Shown: positions 7,162 to 16,432 of the stretch, in pieces
How the letters are laid out: each line of letters starts with the position of its first letter
Position numbering within the stretch: the stretch's first letter is position 1
Assembly (NCBI GenBank): GCA_009782565.1
Contig: WRIU01000002.1
Span: forward strand, 186,001 to 250,000
Reading direction: 5' to 3'
Source: Betaproteobacteria bacterium
GTDB lineage: Bacteria > Pseudomonadota > Gammaproteobacteria > Burkholderiales > Rhodocyclaceae
Length of the DNA: 64,000 bases
Translations under genes and position numbers: made by a program
Notes under the pieces: model-generated
Databases searched by the model: none
Told to the model about the DNA's origin: nothing
What the model saw: only the letters and a program-made list of their open reading frames with translations

Positions 7162-7623
7162 ATGCTACATGATGTTCGCAAACGCCGTATGGCCGCGCTG
7201 GTTCTTGCGGATGAAACAGTGCTTGAAGCCGAGGCCGCCAAATTTTTTGATTCGCTTTCTTACACCTTTCTTCGTCGCCCCGAAGCGGGACTGGTGGTAC
7301 TAGAAGGTAGGGCGGGCAACTCCGGACAACGCTTCAATTTGGGTGAAATGCTCGTCACGCGCTGCGTGGTACGCCTTGAACCGCAAGGCAATGGCACTGC
7401 GACAGAAGGTTATGCCTTTGTTCATGGAAACCGCCCCCGCCATGCTGAACTTGTCGCCCTGTTCGATGCTTTGCTGCAACAGGAGGCGTGGGCGAAACCG
7501 CTTACGCGTTCACTGATAGAGCCCCTCGTTGCCAGACGCGAAGAGCAGTTGCGAAAACGCGCGGAAGAAACAGCGGCGACCAGGGTGGACTTTTTTACGC
7601 TGGTGCGAGGGGAAGACGAATGA
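7162..7623 (+). CDS. phnG: C-P lyase core subunit PhnG
   Basis: A 153-residue protein, close to the roughly 150 residues of E. coli PhnG. It is a structural subunit of the PhnGHIJ core complex that attaches phosphonate to ribose of ATP and then breaks the C-P bond. The N-terminal RKRRMAALVLAD segment is typical of the family. I chose ATG 7162, preceded by GAGAGG, over the in-frame TTG at 7120, which lacks a ribosome site. It is the first gene of the phn operon behind the Pho-box array and overlaps phnH by 4 bases. Identity rests on length, N-terminal pattern and position before phnH-phnJ. Confidence 0.9.
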   Translation: MLHDVRKRRMAALVLADETVLEAEAAKFFDSLSYTFLRRPEAGLVVLEGRAGNSGQRFNLGEMLVTRCVVRLEPQGNGTATEGYAFVHGNRPRHAELVALFDALLQQEAWAKPLTRSLIEPLVARREEQLRKRAEETAATRVDFFTLVRGEDE

Positions 7624-8291
7624 GCACTCTTCCGACGCTGCCGGGTTTCGACAGTCCGGTTGATGATGCTCAGGCGGTTTTCCGCGCCGTGTTGGGCGCA
7701 TTTTCTCGCCCTGGGTTGCCTGTGCCTTTGTCCGTTTTGCCGCCGCCGCTTCAGGTCGGAGGTTTTTCACAAGGCATGCTGGCGCTGGCGCTGGCTTTGT
7801 GCGACAAAGATACGCCCCTGTGGCTGGACGCTGCCGCTGATACGCCGGAGGCGCGCCGCCATCTGCGCTTTCACTGCGCCTCGCCTCTCACGGAACAGCC
7901 TTCGGAAGCCTCTTTCGCCTTTATCGCCAAGCCAGAAAGCATGCCGCGTCTGGGCGCTTTCAAGCAGGGTAGGGCGGATTTTCCTGATCGCTCAACAACT
8001 TTGGTCATCAACGCCAATTTGTCCGCCTCCCAGGCTCAGACCGTTGAACTCACCGGGCCCGGCGTCAAAGGCAATGACCGGGGCCTCTGGCAAAGAGCAA
8101 GCATCGACGGGTTGCCAGCATGGTTCTGGAAAGACTGGGAAGCGAATTACGCTGACTACCCTTTGGGGGTGGATGTCATTTTCGTGGACACTGGAACCGA
8201 TGCTTCCAGCACGCCTCAGACCCGTTTGCTGGGCCTGCCTCGCACGGCCTGCGTCAGGGAGACTGCAAAGGAGCGTCCGGCATGTATGTAG
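7620..8291 (+). CDS. phnH: C-P lyase core subunit PhnH
   Basis: A 223-residue protein beginning LPTLPGFDSPVDDAQAVFRAVL, which is the usual PhnH opening, followed by the FSRPG segment. PhnH is a fold-type-I PLP-enzyme relative without PLP that caps the PhnGIJ core. It is somewhat longer than the E. coli protein (194 residues). Its ATG overlaps the phnG stop (ATGA) and its end overlaps phnI by 10 bases, so translation of G, H and I is tightly coupled and subunit ratios can be matched. Nothing looks broken. Confidence 0.92.
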   Translation: MSTLPTLPGFDSPVDDAQAVFRAVLGAFSRPGLPVPLSVLPPPLQVGGFSQGMLALALALCDKDTPLWLDAAADTPEARRHLRFHCASPLTEQPSEASFAFIAKPESMPRLGAFKQGRADFPDRSTTLVINANLSASQAQTVELTGPGVKGNDRGLWQRASIDGLPAWFWKDWEANYADYPLGVDVIFVDTGTDASSTPQTRLLGLPRTACVRETAKERPACM

Positions 8292-9394
8292 CCGTCAAGG
8301 GTGGCGAAAAGGCCATCAGAAACGCGCATCGCTTGCTGGCCGAAAAACGCCGGGGCGACACATCCGTGCCGGAAGTGGGAGTCGACCAGATACGGGAACA
8401 GCTCTCCCTGGCGGTGGACAGGGTGATGGCCGAGGGTTCGCTGTATGACCGTGACCTTGCAGCCCTTGCCATCAAACAGGCCAGAGGCGATCTGGTGGAA
8501 GCCATTTTTCTGCTGCGAGCCTACCGTACCACGCTGCCGCGCGTAGGCACTTCACAGCCCCTCGATACCGCTGCCATGCACGTTCGCCGCCGTATTTCCG
8601 CGACCTATAAAGATGTACCCGGCGGGCAGGTACTTGGCCCGACCTTCGACTACACGCACCGGCTGCTCGATGCCGATCTGTCACTGCCTGCGGAACACCA
8701 GCCGGAAACCCGCTCAGAAACGGCGCAGGACGAAAAAGCATCTTCATTCACAGGCACCTGCCCCAAGGTTCTTTCCTTTTTGGAAAAAGAAGGGTTGTTG
8801 CCGCCTGAAGAGGGGGCAGACAGCCCTCCCGGCGATCTCACCCGGCAAGCGCTGGAATTGCCTGCCGGACGCGATATTCGCCTGCAAAACCTGGCTCGCG
8901 CAGACGAGGGGCTGCTTCTGGCGCTTGCCTATTCCACACAGCGCGGTTTCGGCTCCACCCATCCCTTCGCCGGGGAAATACGCATGGGCGAAGTGGAAGT
9001 CTTCTTCACGCCGGAAGAGTTGGGTTTCCCGGTTCTGGTGGGCGAGGTCACGCTGACTGAATGCGAAAGCGTGAATAACCTTACCGCTGCCAAGGGGCAG
9101 CCCGTCTCGTTTACCAGAGGCTACGGGCTGGCTTTCGGCGAAAGCGAACGCAAGGCCATCAGCATGGCTCTGGTGGATCGCGCCTTGCGTGCCGGTGAAT
9201 TTGACGAAGAAGAGCGCGGCCCGGCACAGAACGCGGAGTTTGTCCTCTATCACAGCGACAACGTGGAAGCGTCTGGTTTCGTGCAACACCTGAAGTTGCC
9301 GCATTACGTCGACTTCCAGGCGGATTTGGCGCTTGTGCGCGCCCTGCGTGGAAAAACCGACATGGGAGGAAATGATGCCTGCCCCGACAAGTAA
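8282..9394 (+). CDS. phnI: C-P lyase core subunit PhnI (nucleosidase)
   Basis: A 370-residue protein opening MYVAVKGGEKAI, diagnostic for PhnI. Together with PhnG, PhnH and PhnL it exchanges adenine of ATP (or MgATP) for phosphonate to make ribose-1-phosphonate triphosphate. By itself the E. coli protein is a purine nucleosidase. Length matches the family (about 354 in E. coli). The start overlaps phnH by 10 bases, and the last 20 bases overlap the phnJ start. The QRGFGSTHPFAGEIRMG segment in the C-terminal half is well conserved among PhnI proteins I know. Confidence 0.95.
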   Translation: MYVAVKGGEKAIRNAHRLLAEKRRGDTSVPEVGVDQIREQLSLAVDRVMAEGSLYDRDLAALAIKQARGDLVEAIFLLRAYRTTLPRVGTSQPLDTAAMHVRRRISATYKDVPGGQVLGPTFDYTHRLLDADLSLPAEHQPETRSETAQDEKASSFTGTCPKVLSFLEKEGLLPPEEGADSPPGDLTRQALELPAGRDIRLQNLARADEGLLLALAYSTQRGFGSTHPFAGEIRMGEVEVFFTPEELGFPVLVGEVTLTECESVNNLTAAKGQPVSFTRGYGLAFGESERKAISMALVDRALRAGEFDEEERGPAQNAEFVLYHSDNVEASGFVQHLKLPHYVDFQADLALVRALRGKTDMGGNDACPDK

Positions 9395-10262
9395 AGCAGC
9401 CGGTCAGGCGACAGGCCAAAGCGTCGTTTCCTACAATTTTGCCTACATGGATGAGCAGACGAAACGCATGATCCGCCGCTCACTCCTCAAAGCGGTCGCC
9501 ATACCGGGCTATCAGGTTCCCTTCGGCGGGCGGGAAATGCCCATGCCCTACGGTTGGGGTACGGGCGGCATGCAGGTAAGCGCCGCCGTCATGGGCAAGG
9601 AAGATGTGTTCAAGGTCATTGACCAGGGTTCGGACGACACCACCAATGCGGTCTCCATCCGCGCTTTTTTCGCCCGCGTCGCCGGGATACGTACCACAAC
9701 CGCCACGGTGGAAGCCACGCTCATCCAGACCCGTCACCGCATACCGGAACAGGCGCTGCGCGAGGGACAAATCATGGTGTATCAGGTACCCATTCCAGAA
9801 CCTCTGCGCTGGATGGAGCCAAGCGAGGCGGAAACTCGCGCCATGCACGCGCTGGAGGAGTATGGCGTCATGCACGTCAAGCTGTACGAAGATATTGCCA
9901 GGCACGGAGAGATCGCCACGAGCTTCGATTATCCGGTGCTCGTCAATAAACGCTATGTGATGAGTCCCTCGCCCCTTCCGAAGTTCGACAACCCCAAGAT
10001 GAACCAATGTCCGGCCTTGCAGCTTTTCGGAGCCGGACGCGAAAAGCGCATCTACGCCATTCCCCCCTATACCACCGTCACGAGCCTGGACTTCGAGGAC
10101 TACCCCTTTGCTGTGCAGCGTTGGGATGTGCCATGTGCACTCTGCGGTGCAACCGACAGTTATCTCGATGAAATCATTACCGACGATACGGGAGCGCGCA
10201 TGTTTGTTTGTTCCGATACGGATCATTGCGCGCGTCATGCCGTTGCAAGGGATATGCAATGA
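9375..10262 (+). CDS. phnJ: Radical SAM C-P lyase PhnJ
   Basis: A 295-residue enzyme that uses a 4Fe-4S cluster and S-adenosylmethionine to break the carbon-phosphorus bond of ribose-1-phosphonate 5-phosphate, releasing the alkane (methane from methylphosphonate) and a 1,2-cyclic phosphate. Four C-terminal cysteines at 254, 257, 279 and 285 have exactly the spacing of E. coli C241, C244, C266 and C272 (CALCG, then CSDTDHC). GGAGG at 9365-9369 sits 5 bases before ATG 9375 and only 2 before the alternative ATG 9372, so I prefer 9375. The opening VVSYNFAYMDEQTKRMIRR is also typical. The gene overlaps both phnI and phnK. Confidence 0.96.
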   Translation: MPAPTSKAAGQATGQSVVSYNFAYMDEQTKRMIRRSLLKAVAIPGYQVPFGGREMPMPYGWGTGGMQVSAAVMGKEDVFKVIDQGSDDTTNAVSIRAFFARVAGIRTTTATVEATLIQTRHRIPEQALREGQIMVYQVPIPEPLRWMEPSEAETRAMHALEEYGVMHVKLYEDIARHGEIATSFDYPVLVNKRYVMSPSPLPKFDNPKMNQCPALQLFGAGREKRIYAIPPYTTVTSLDFEDYPFAVQRWDVPCALCGATDSYLDEIITDDTGARMFVCSDTDHCARHAVARDMQ

Positions 10263-11119
10263 TGGTAGCCCAGGCAGCGAAACTGATTTCTTCCGCGACG
10301 AGTACGCCGATTTCTATGGAGATCATGCTTGCCGACGCTCTGGATGCAGAACCAGCATTGATGAGTGTACGGGGCGTTACGCACTATTACGGCGATCGGT
10401 GTGGTTGCCGCAGCATCGACCTCGATTTGTGGCCCGGCGAAGTGCTCGCCATCGTGGGCGAATCCGGTTCTGGCAAAAGCACCTTGCTGAACCTCTTGGC
10501 CGGACGCTTTCCGCCTTCTGCCGGAACTATCCACTACCGTGACGCTGAAGGCGTCCGGCACAACATAAACTGCCTCTCCGAAGCCGTGCGCCGCCGGTTG
10601 CTGCGAACGGAATGGGGATTCGTACATCAGAACCCGCGCGACGGCCTGCGGATGCGGGTCAGCGCCGGTGGCAACATCGGGGAACGGTTAATGGCATGCG
10701 GCAACCGTCATTACGGAAAACTCCGTGGGTCGGCGCTGGATTGGCTGTCGCGGGTAGAAATCGCCGCTGACCGTATCGACGACCGCCCGAGCGCCTATTC
10801 CGGGGGGATGCAGCAACGCTTGCAGATCGCCCGCAACCTTGTTTCCTCGCCGCGCCTGGTGTTTATGGACGAACCTACAGGCGGCCTGGATGTTTCCGTG
10901 CAGGCCAAACTCCTCGATTTGCTGCGCCAGTTGGTGCGGCAACTGAATCTTTCCGTGCTGCTGGTTACACACGATCTGGTCGTAGCAAGGCTTCTGGCTC
11001 ACCGCATGATCGTCATGCGGCGTGGCGAGATAGTGGAAACCGGGCTTTCCGATCAGGTGCTGGACGATCCACAGCATGCTTATACACAGTTGCTGGTGTC
11101 TTCCATTCTGCAAGGGTGA
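10259..11119 (+). CDS. phnK: C-P lyase ABC-type ATPase PhnK
   Basis: A 286-residue ABC ATPase: Walker A GESGSGKST, signature YSGGMQQRLQIARNL, Walker B LVFMDEPTGGLD, and the VTHDL histidine. PhnK docks on PhnJ and is needed for C-P lyase activity in vivo, although it is not a membrane transporter. The start chosen overlaps the phnJ stop (ATGATGG at 10259). This adds about 35 residues, rich in Ala, Ser and Thr, compared with E. coli PhnK (252 residues), so an internal ATG near 10316 or 10325 is a real alternative. YGDRCGCRSIDLDLWPGEVL matches PhnK rather than PhnL or PhnC. Confidence 0.92.
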   Translation: MMVAQAAKLISSATSTPISMEIMLADALDAEPALMSVRGVTHYYGDRCGCRSIDLDLWPGEVLAIVGESGSGKSTLLNLLAGRFPPSAGTIHYRDAEGVRHNINCLSEAVRRRLLRTEWGFVHQNPRDGLRMRVSAGGNIGERLMACGNRHYGKLRGSALDWLSRVEIAADRIDDRPSAYSGGMQQRLQIARNLVSSPRLVFMDEPTGGLDVSVQAKLLDLLRQLVRQLNLSVLLVTHDLVVARLLAHRMIVMRRGEIVETGLSDQVLDDPQHAYTQLLVSSILQG

Positions 11120-11130
11120 GGGGCACTGAT

Positions 11131-11862
11131 ATGAACATTGCACATATTTCATCGGCCACACCAGACAAGCATGTTCTGTCCGTGCGGGGTCTCTCCAAAT
11201 CCTTTACCTTGCATACACAGGGCGGAACCACGATAGAAGCCTTTTCCGGCCTGAATGTCGATGTGCAGAAAGGGGAGTGTCTCGCCCTGCACGGGCCTTC
11301 CGGCTCCGGGAAATCGACCTTCCTCCGCTCCCTGTATGCCAATTACAAACCCTGCGCCGGGAGCATCGTGGTAAGCCACGAGGGTCTCCAGGTGGATATG
11401 GCAACAGCTTGCCCGCGTACGGTACTGGCCGTCAGACAGTACACGATGGGCTATGTGAGCCAGTTTCTGCGAGTCATACCCCGCGTCTCCTGTTTGGATA
11501 TTGTGGCAGAGCGGCTGACCGCGCATGGCGAGAACGAGCAGAGCGCCTTTGAGGCGGCCGGGGAGATGCTTGCCCGCCTGCACATTCCCGAACGTCTCTG
11601 GAAACTCGCACCGGCCACATTTTCCGGCGGCGAACAGCAACGTATCAATATCGCGCGTGGTTTCATCCGCCGCTATCCCATCATGCTTCTGGATGAGCCG
11701 ACCGCCTCACTCGATGCGGTCAATCGCAAGACCGTGGTGGCGCTGATCGAAGAGGCGAAGGCGGTCGGCGCGGCCATTGTAGGCATTTTTCATGATGAGG
11801 CAGTGCGCGACGCGGTGGCTGATCGCGTCTTTGAATTTCGCCCTCTTGGGCAAGGAGCATAA
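11131..11862 (+). CDS. phnL: C-P lyase ABC-type ATPase PhnL
   Basis: A 243-residue ABC ATPase with Walker A GPSGSGKST, signature FSGGEQQRINIARG, Walker B IMLLDEPTASLD and the FHDE switch. PhnL is required with PhnG, PhnH and PhnI for the nucleosidase-like first step and can join the PhnK dimer on the core complex. ATG 11131 is preceded by GAGGGG (11118-11123) at 7 bases. An in-frame GTG at 11116 overlaps the phnK stop and has no ribosome site. It lies 11 bases after phnK and 4 bases before phnN. Confidence 0.93.
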   Translation: MNIAHISSATPDKHVLSVRGLSKSFTLHTQGGTTIEAFSGLNVDVQKGECLALHGPSGSGKSTFLRSLYANYKPCAGSIVVSHEGLQVDMATACPRTVLAVRQYTMGYVSQFLRVIPRVSCLDIVAERLTAHGENEQSAFEAAGEMLARLHIPERLWKLAPATFSGGEQQRINIARGFIRRYPIMLLDEPTASLDAVNRKTVVALIEEAKAVGAAIVGIFHDEAVRDAVADRVFEFRPLGQGA

Positions 11863-11866
11863 AGCG

Positions 11867-12532
11867 ATGACTGGAACGCTCGTTTATGTCATGGGGTCGT
11901 CAGGTTCTGGAAAAGATAGCTTGATCGCGTACTCGCGCAACAGGATGAACGCTAACTATGAAATGACCTGGGATGCCTCTGAGTCCGTGCGGCGGGGGCT
12001 ACGTCCTGTGCTATTTGTCCGCCGATACATCACCCGCCCTATTGCCGCCGGAGGAGAACGGCATTACTCACTGACACGGGAAGATTTTCAGCTTCGCAAA
12101 AGCCGGGACGAATTTTCGCTGTCATGGAAGAGCCATGGGCTTTATTACGGCATCGGCAGCGAAATGGATTACAGCCTTGCGAAGGGAGCCGTGGTGGTGG
12201 TTAACGGTTCCAGGGGATGCCTGCCCGAAGCGGTGAAGAAATATCCGGAACTGCTGCCCGTACTGATTTCGGCGCGACCCGATGTGCTGCGCGAGCGTCT
12301 CGAAAAGCGCGGACGGGAATCACCGGCGGATATCAACGAGCGGCTTGCGGGAAGCGCCATGAACGTGCCGGATATTCCCGGCCTCATCCGGCTGGACAAT
12401 TCCAACGCCCTGGAAGATGCCGGGGAGTTTTTCCTGGACCTGCTAATCCATCTGCAAACACTTCGTATCAAGGGTTTTAGGACAAAACCCTGCAAAAACC
12501 AATCCGAACCCGAACCTGCTCTGGCCGCATGA
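11867..12532 (+). CDS. phnN: Ribose 1,5-bisphosphokinase PhnN
   Basis: A 221-residue guanylate-kinase-like enzyme that phosphorylates ribose 1,5-bisphosphate to PRPP, the last step in recycling the C-P lyase sugar product. The P-loop GSSGSGKDS is at residues 10-18, followed by RPVLFVRRYITRP and GGERHYSLT, all features of the family. ATG 11867 follows AAGGAG at a 9-base spacing, just after the phnL stop. The C-terminal tail (RIKGFRTKPCKNQ onward) extends past the usual end and looks unstructured. Its presence shows that the product of the pathway is returned to nucleotide synthesis. Confidence 0.9.
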   Translation: MTGTLVYVMGSSGSGKDSLIAYSRNRMNANYEMTWDASESVRRGLRPVLFVRRYITRPIAAGGERHYSLTREDFQLRKSRDEFSLSWKSHGLYYGIGSEMDYSLAKGAVVVVNGSRGCLPEAVKKYPELLPVLISARPDVLRERLEKRGRESPADINERLAGSAMNVPDIPGLIRLDNSNALEDAGEFFLDLLIHLQTLRIKGFRTKPCKNQSEPEPALAA

Positions 12533-12568
12533 AGCTTATTGTTTTTTACGAAACAAAAGGGGAAGCAC

Positions 12569-13405
12569 ATGATTGAAATACAGAATCTCACCCGTTCCTT
12601 CGGCACGCACAAGGCGCTGGATGATGTCAGCCTGACCGTGAAGCCTGGGGAAATGGTGGCTCTTATCGGAGCTTCCGGTTCTGGAAAATCCACCTTGTTG
12701 CGCCATATCTGCGGCATCATGGCCGGGGACAAAAACGGCGGCTGCATCATGGTGAAGGGTCGCATGGTGCAGCAATGCGGCCGTATCCAGCGCGATGTGC
12801 GAAGAACCAGGGCTGGCATGGGCATGATTTTCCAGCAGTTCAATCTGGTGAATCGCTTGCAGGTTCTCACCAATGTCATGCTGGGGGCGCTTGGCCGTGT
12901 GCCGCTATGGCGTAGCCTTCTGCATTTCTTTCCGAAAGATGTCCGCTCTCTGGCGCATGAATCGCTTGCCCGCGTCGGTATTTCAGAAAAAGCTTTCCAT
13001 CGTGCCTCGACTCTTTCCGGCGGCCAGCAGCAGCGTGCGGCCATCGCCCGTGCGCTGGTGCAGAAAGCGGAAATCCTGCTGGCCGACGAACCCATTGCCT
13101 CCCTTGATCCGGAAAGCTCGCGCCGTGTCATGGCCATTCTGTCCGACGTCAACAAAGAGAACGGCATGACCGTGCTGGTTTCCCTGCATCAGGTGGACTA
13201 CGCCATCCGTTACTGCCCGCGCGCCATCGCCATGAAACAAGGCCGCATCGTCTACGACGGGCCTTCCTACGCGCTGACCCCGGCCTTTCTTTGTGACCTG
13301 TACGGAGCCGAGGGCGCGACGATGTTTGCGGACATGGTCGGCAAACCCCATGCCGAGCCGCAGCCGAACAGGGTTATCCCGGTTCTCAATCCCCTGGCCG
13401 CCTGA
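12569..13405 (+). CDS. phnC: Phosphonate importer ATP-binding protein PhnC
   Basis: A 278-residue ABC importer ATPase opening [20 protein letters not shown]. It has Walker [10 protein letters not shown] (residues 34-42), signature [15 protein letters not shown], Walker [15 protein letters not shown] and the SLHQ switch, and [19 protein letters not shown] is characteristic of PhnC. It powers uptake of phosphonates with PhnD and PhnE, encoded next. ATG 12569 follows AGGGGAA. A 36-base gap separates it from phnN. The C-terminal extension after the regulatory part ([18 protein letters not shown]) is not needed for the family assignment. Confidence 0.93.
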   Translation: MIEIQNLTRSFGTHKALDDVSLTVKPGEMVALIGASGSGKSTLLRHICGIMAGDKNGGCIMVKGRMVQQCGRIQRDVRRTRAGMGMIFQQFNLVNRLQVLTNVMLGALGRVPLWRSLLHFFPKDVRSLAHESLARVGISEKAFHRASTLSGGQQQRAAIARALVQKAEILLADEPIASLDPESSRRVMAILSDVNKENGMTVLVSLHQVDYAIRYCPRAIAMKQGRIVYDGPSYALTPAFLCDLYGAEGATMFADMVGKPHAEPQPNRVIPVLNPLAA

Positions 13406-13444
13406 GAGCGGCCTTACATCTTTGTTTTTTCAGGAGACCCCAGC

Positions 13445-14458
13445 ATGAACAAGCGCATCCGGTCCTTTGTTGTCGGAGCCGTCGCACTGTCCGCAGTGTT
13501 GCTTAGTGGAACTGCCGTTGCTGCACAGGAAGAACTGAATTTTGGCATCATCAATACGGAATCCTCGCAAAACCTCAGGTCGATCTGGAAACCCTTTCTG
13601 GACGATATGGAAAAAGCGACCGGCCTGAAGATCAACGCATTTTTTGCTTCAGACTATGCGGGCATCGTGACTGCCATGCAGTACGATAAAGTACAGCTCG
13701 CCTGGTACGGCAACGTATCCGCCATGCATGCGGTGGATCGCGCCAATGGTGAAGTGTTCGCGCAGGTTGTCAATGCTACCGGTGCCGGCGGGTACTATTC
13801 GCATCTGCTCGCCCATAAGGATTCGTCCTTGAACAGTGAGAAGGACGTGCTTGCGCGGGCGAAAGACCTTAGCTTTGGTAACGGTGACCCCAACTCCACT
13901 TCCGGTTTCCTGGTTCCGGGCTATTACGTTTTTGCTGCGAACAAGGTTGATCCAAAAACCATTTTCAAACGTACCCTGAATGCCAATCACGAGAGCAACG
14001 CCCTTTCTGTGGCGAACAAGCAGGTCGATGTAGCGACCTGTAACAGCGAAGTGCTGGAACGCCTGGGGAAGACGCAGCCGGAGAAACGGGCACTGATAAA
14101 AACAGTCTGGACATCGCCCCTCATTCCTGCCGATCCCCTTGTCTGGAGCAAAAACCTGTCCGCAGACGTCAAGGAAAAAGTGCGTACCTTTATCCTAAGC
14201 TACGGACAGGAAGGCCACCCTGGTTTTGAGCGTGAAAGGGAAATCCTCAAGGCGTTGCAATGGTCCCGCTTTCGCGCCTCCTCCAACGACCAACTCCTGC
14301 CCATCCGGCAGTTGGAACTATTCAAAGAGCGAAACGGAATCGAGGGTAATTCCAATATCAGCGCTACTGACAAGCAGGCAAAAATAAAAGAACTCGATGC
14401 CAGGTTGGCTGCATTGAATGCCCGCATGGAAGAGATTGGTGGGACGAAGAAGCAATAA
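13445..14458 (+). CDS. phnD: Phosphonate-binding periplasmic protein PhnD
   Basis: A 337-residue solute-binding protein with a signal peptide (cleavage after GTAVAA, about residue 27) and a mature start [20 protein letters not shown] typical of PhnD. The ligand-pocket segments [16 protein letters not shown] and [18 protein letters not shown] match the family, which binds alkylphosphonates such as 2-aminoethylphosphonate. Length equals E. coli PhnD (338). An AGGAG site precedes ATG 13445. The last base of its stop codon is the first base of the phnE start. Confidence 0.94.
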   Translation: MNKRIRSFVVGAVALSAVLLSGTAVAAQEELNFGIINTESSQNLRSIWKPFLDDMEKATGLKINAFFASDYAGIVTAMQYDKVQLAWYGNVSAMHAVDRANGEVFAQVVNATGAGGYYSHLLAHKDSSLNSEKDVLARAKDLSFGNGDPNSTSGFLVPGYYVFAANKVDPKTIFKRTLNANHESNALSVANKQVDVATCNSEVLERLGKTQPEKRALIKTVWTSPLIPADPLVWSKNLSADVKEKVRTFILSYGQEGHPGFEREREILKALQWSRFRASSNDQLLPIRQLELFKERNGIEGNSNISATDKQAKIKELDARLAALNARMEEIGGTKKQ

Positions 14459-15282
14459 TGGCTTTAGTCTCCGAGATGCGCCCCGTGCCTGAAACCGCAA
14501 CTTTGCATCGTGCTCCCGAAAAGAGCCGTACGCGCTCCCTGCTTACGCTGATTGGGTGGGGGCTGCTCCTCTCGGCGCTTGCGTGGTCGTGGCAGGGGGC
14601 GGAGATGCGCCCAATGGCTCTCATATCGGATGCCGGCAATATGGCGTCCTTCACTAAGGACTTCTTTCCCCCGGATTTTACCGATTGGCGTACCTATCTG
14701 GAGGAAATGGTCGTTACGGTGCAAATCGCCCTGTGGGGAACCATTCTCGCCGTAATTTTCGCCGTGCCGCTCGGTATTTTGAGTTCCGAGAACATCGTTC
14801 CGTGGTGGGTCTATCAGCCGGTGCGCCGTCTCATGGACGCCGCCCGCTCCATCAACGAAATGGTTTTTGCCATGCTCTTCGTTGTGGCAGTGGGGCTTGG
14901 CCCCTTTGCCGGTGTGCTCGCCCTTTTTGTTCATACCACGGGTGTGCTTGCCAAATTGTTTTCCGAAGCAGTAGAGGCTATCGACCCACGGCCGGTTGAA
15001 GGCATCCGCTCAACAGGCGCGCACGGCATCGAGGAAGTGGTTTTCGGCGTCATTCCCCAAGTGCTGCCACTCTGGATTTCTTACTCGTTGTACCGCTTTG
15101 AATCAAATATCCGCTCCGCCACCGTGGTTGGCATGGTTGGGGCAGGTGGTATCGGCGTACTGCTGTGGGAACTCATCCGGGGATTCTATTTCGCCCGTAC
15201 CTGCGCCGTCATGCTCATCATCATTGCCGTCGTCGTTGTTTTTGACCTGTTATCTCAGCATATCCGCAAACGTTTCGTATGA
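14458..15282 (+). CDS. phnE: Phosphonate importer permease PhnE
   Basis: A 274-residue inner-membrane permease with about six transmembrane segments. The EAA-type loop that contacts PhnC is visible as [18 protein letters not shown], followed by [18 protein letters not shown], a strong PhnE feature. The length matches a complete single permease, so it likely forms a homodimer with no second PhnE needed. TAATG coupling links it to phnD, and an ATGA overlap (15279-15282) links it to phnM. Confidence 0.94.
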   Translation: MALVSEMRPVPETATLHRAPEKSRTRSLLTLIGWGLLLSALAWSWQGAEMRPMALISDAGNMASFTKDFFPPDFTDWRTYLEEMVVTVQIALWGTILAVIFAVPLGILSSENIVPWWVYQPVRRLMDAARSINEMVFAMLFVVAVGLGPFAGVLALFVHTTGVLAKLFSEAVEAIDPRPVEGIRSTGAHGIEEVVFGVIPQVLPLWISYSLYRFESNIRSATVVGMVGAGGIGVLLWELIRGFYFARTCAVMLIIIAVVVVFDLLSQHIRKRFV

Positions 15283-16424
15283 GCGAACAATCCACCATGA
15301 GTACTCTTTGCCTAACCAACGGACAAATTTTGACGCCGCAAGGCGAAGTCGACAGCCTGTTTTTCAGCGATGGGCTCATCTCTGAAGCCTGGGGCGTGGC
15401 GGACTGCGAGGTCGACCTCAAAGGCGACTATCTCATCCCCGGCTTGATCGAACTGCACACTGACAACCTGGAAAAGCATTTTGTTCCGCGTGCCGGGGTG
15501 AGTTGGCCTGCCGGGCTTTCCTCCATTGCGGCGCATGATGTGCATATGATCGGCTCCGGCGTGACCACGGTGTTCGACGCCATTACCGTTGGAGAACCCG
15601 CCAACAGGAGAAACCGGAACGATCTTTTTGCCGTCAGCCTGAACGCCATTGCGGATGCGGATGAACGTAAACTGCTGCGGGCAGAGCATTTCCTGCATTT
15701 GCGCTGCGAACTCGCGGGCGACGATGTTTTGGAACTGATTGCTCCGTACATGGAGTGCGAAAGGCTGCGCCTGCTTTCTGTCATGGATCACACGCCCGGC
15801 CAGCGTCAATGGCGGGACCTGGACAAATACAAAACCTATTACGGCCTACATGGAGCCACGGAAGAGGAATTCGAGGAGCGCCTGAGCATGCTGCGGACGA
15901 AGCAGGAAAAAAATGCAGACAAGAATCTGAACGCTATTGTGGATATCTGCCGCACACGCTCCTTGCCGTTAGCCAGCCATGACGATACGACCGCAGGACA
16001 TGTGCAGGAAAACGCCAGTCACGGTGTGAGCCTGTCGGAGTTTCCGACCACATTGGAAGCTGCGCGGGAAGCCCGGCGTCATGGCCTGTCCATTATCATG
16101 GGTGCGCCCAATATCGTGCGCGGGGGCTCCCATTCCGGTAACGTATCGGCGCTGGAGCTGGCTCAACAAGGGCTATTGGACATCCTTTCCTCCGACTATA
16201 TGCCAGCAAGCCTGCTGCATGCGGCCTTCCTTCTTCCGGGGCTGACGGGCATCACTCTGGAAAAAGCCCTGGAGACCGTGACGATCAATCCGGCGAAGGC
16301 TGTGGGGCTCGATGATCGTGGCGCACTGGAGCCAGGCAAACGGGCGGATGCCGTGCAGGTGAGGGTGGTGGATGACATTCCTGTGATACGAGCCGTCTGG
16401 CGGGCAGGCCAGCGGGTGTTGTAA
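15279..16424 (+). CDS. phnM: Ribose-1-phosphonate triphosphate diphosphatase PhnM
   Basis: A 381-residue amidohydrolase-superfamily enzyme that removes pyrophosphate from ribose-1-phosphonate 5-triphosphate before PhnJ acts. The family hallmark [16 protein letters not shown] is at about residues 50-65. Other conserved stretches are [20 protein letters not shown] and [15 protein letters not shown] near the C-terminus. The first ATG (15279) overlaps the phnE stop. A second in-frame ATG at 15297 is possible. It is followed by the DUF1045 gene after 8 bases. Confidence 0.94.
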   Translation: MSEQSTMSTLCLTNGQILTPQGEVDSLFFSDGLISEAWGVADCEVDLKGDYLIPGLIELHTDNLEKHFVPRAGVSWPAGLSSIAAHDVHMIGSGVTTVFDAITVGEPANRRNRNDLFAVSLNAIADADERKLLRAEHFLHLRCELAGDDVLELIAPYMECERLRLLSVMDHTPGQRQWRDLDKYKTYYGLHGATEEEFEERLSMLRTKQEKNADKNLNAIVDICRTRSLPLASHDDTTAGHVQENASHGVSLSEFPTTLEAAREARRHGLSIIMGAPNIVRGGSHSGNVSALELAQQGLLDILSSDYMPASLLHAAFLLPGLTGITLEKALETVTINPAKAVGLDDRGALEPGKRADAVQVRVVDDIPVIRAVWRAGQRVL

Positions 16425-16432
16425 TCCCGGCA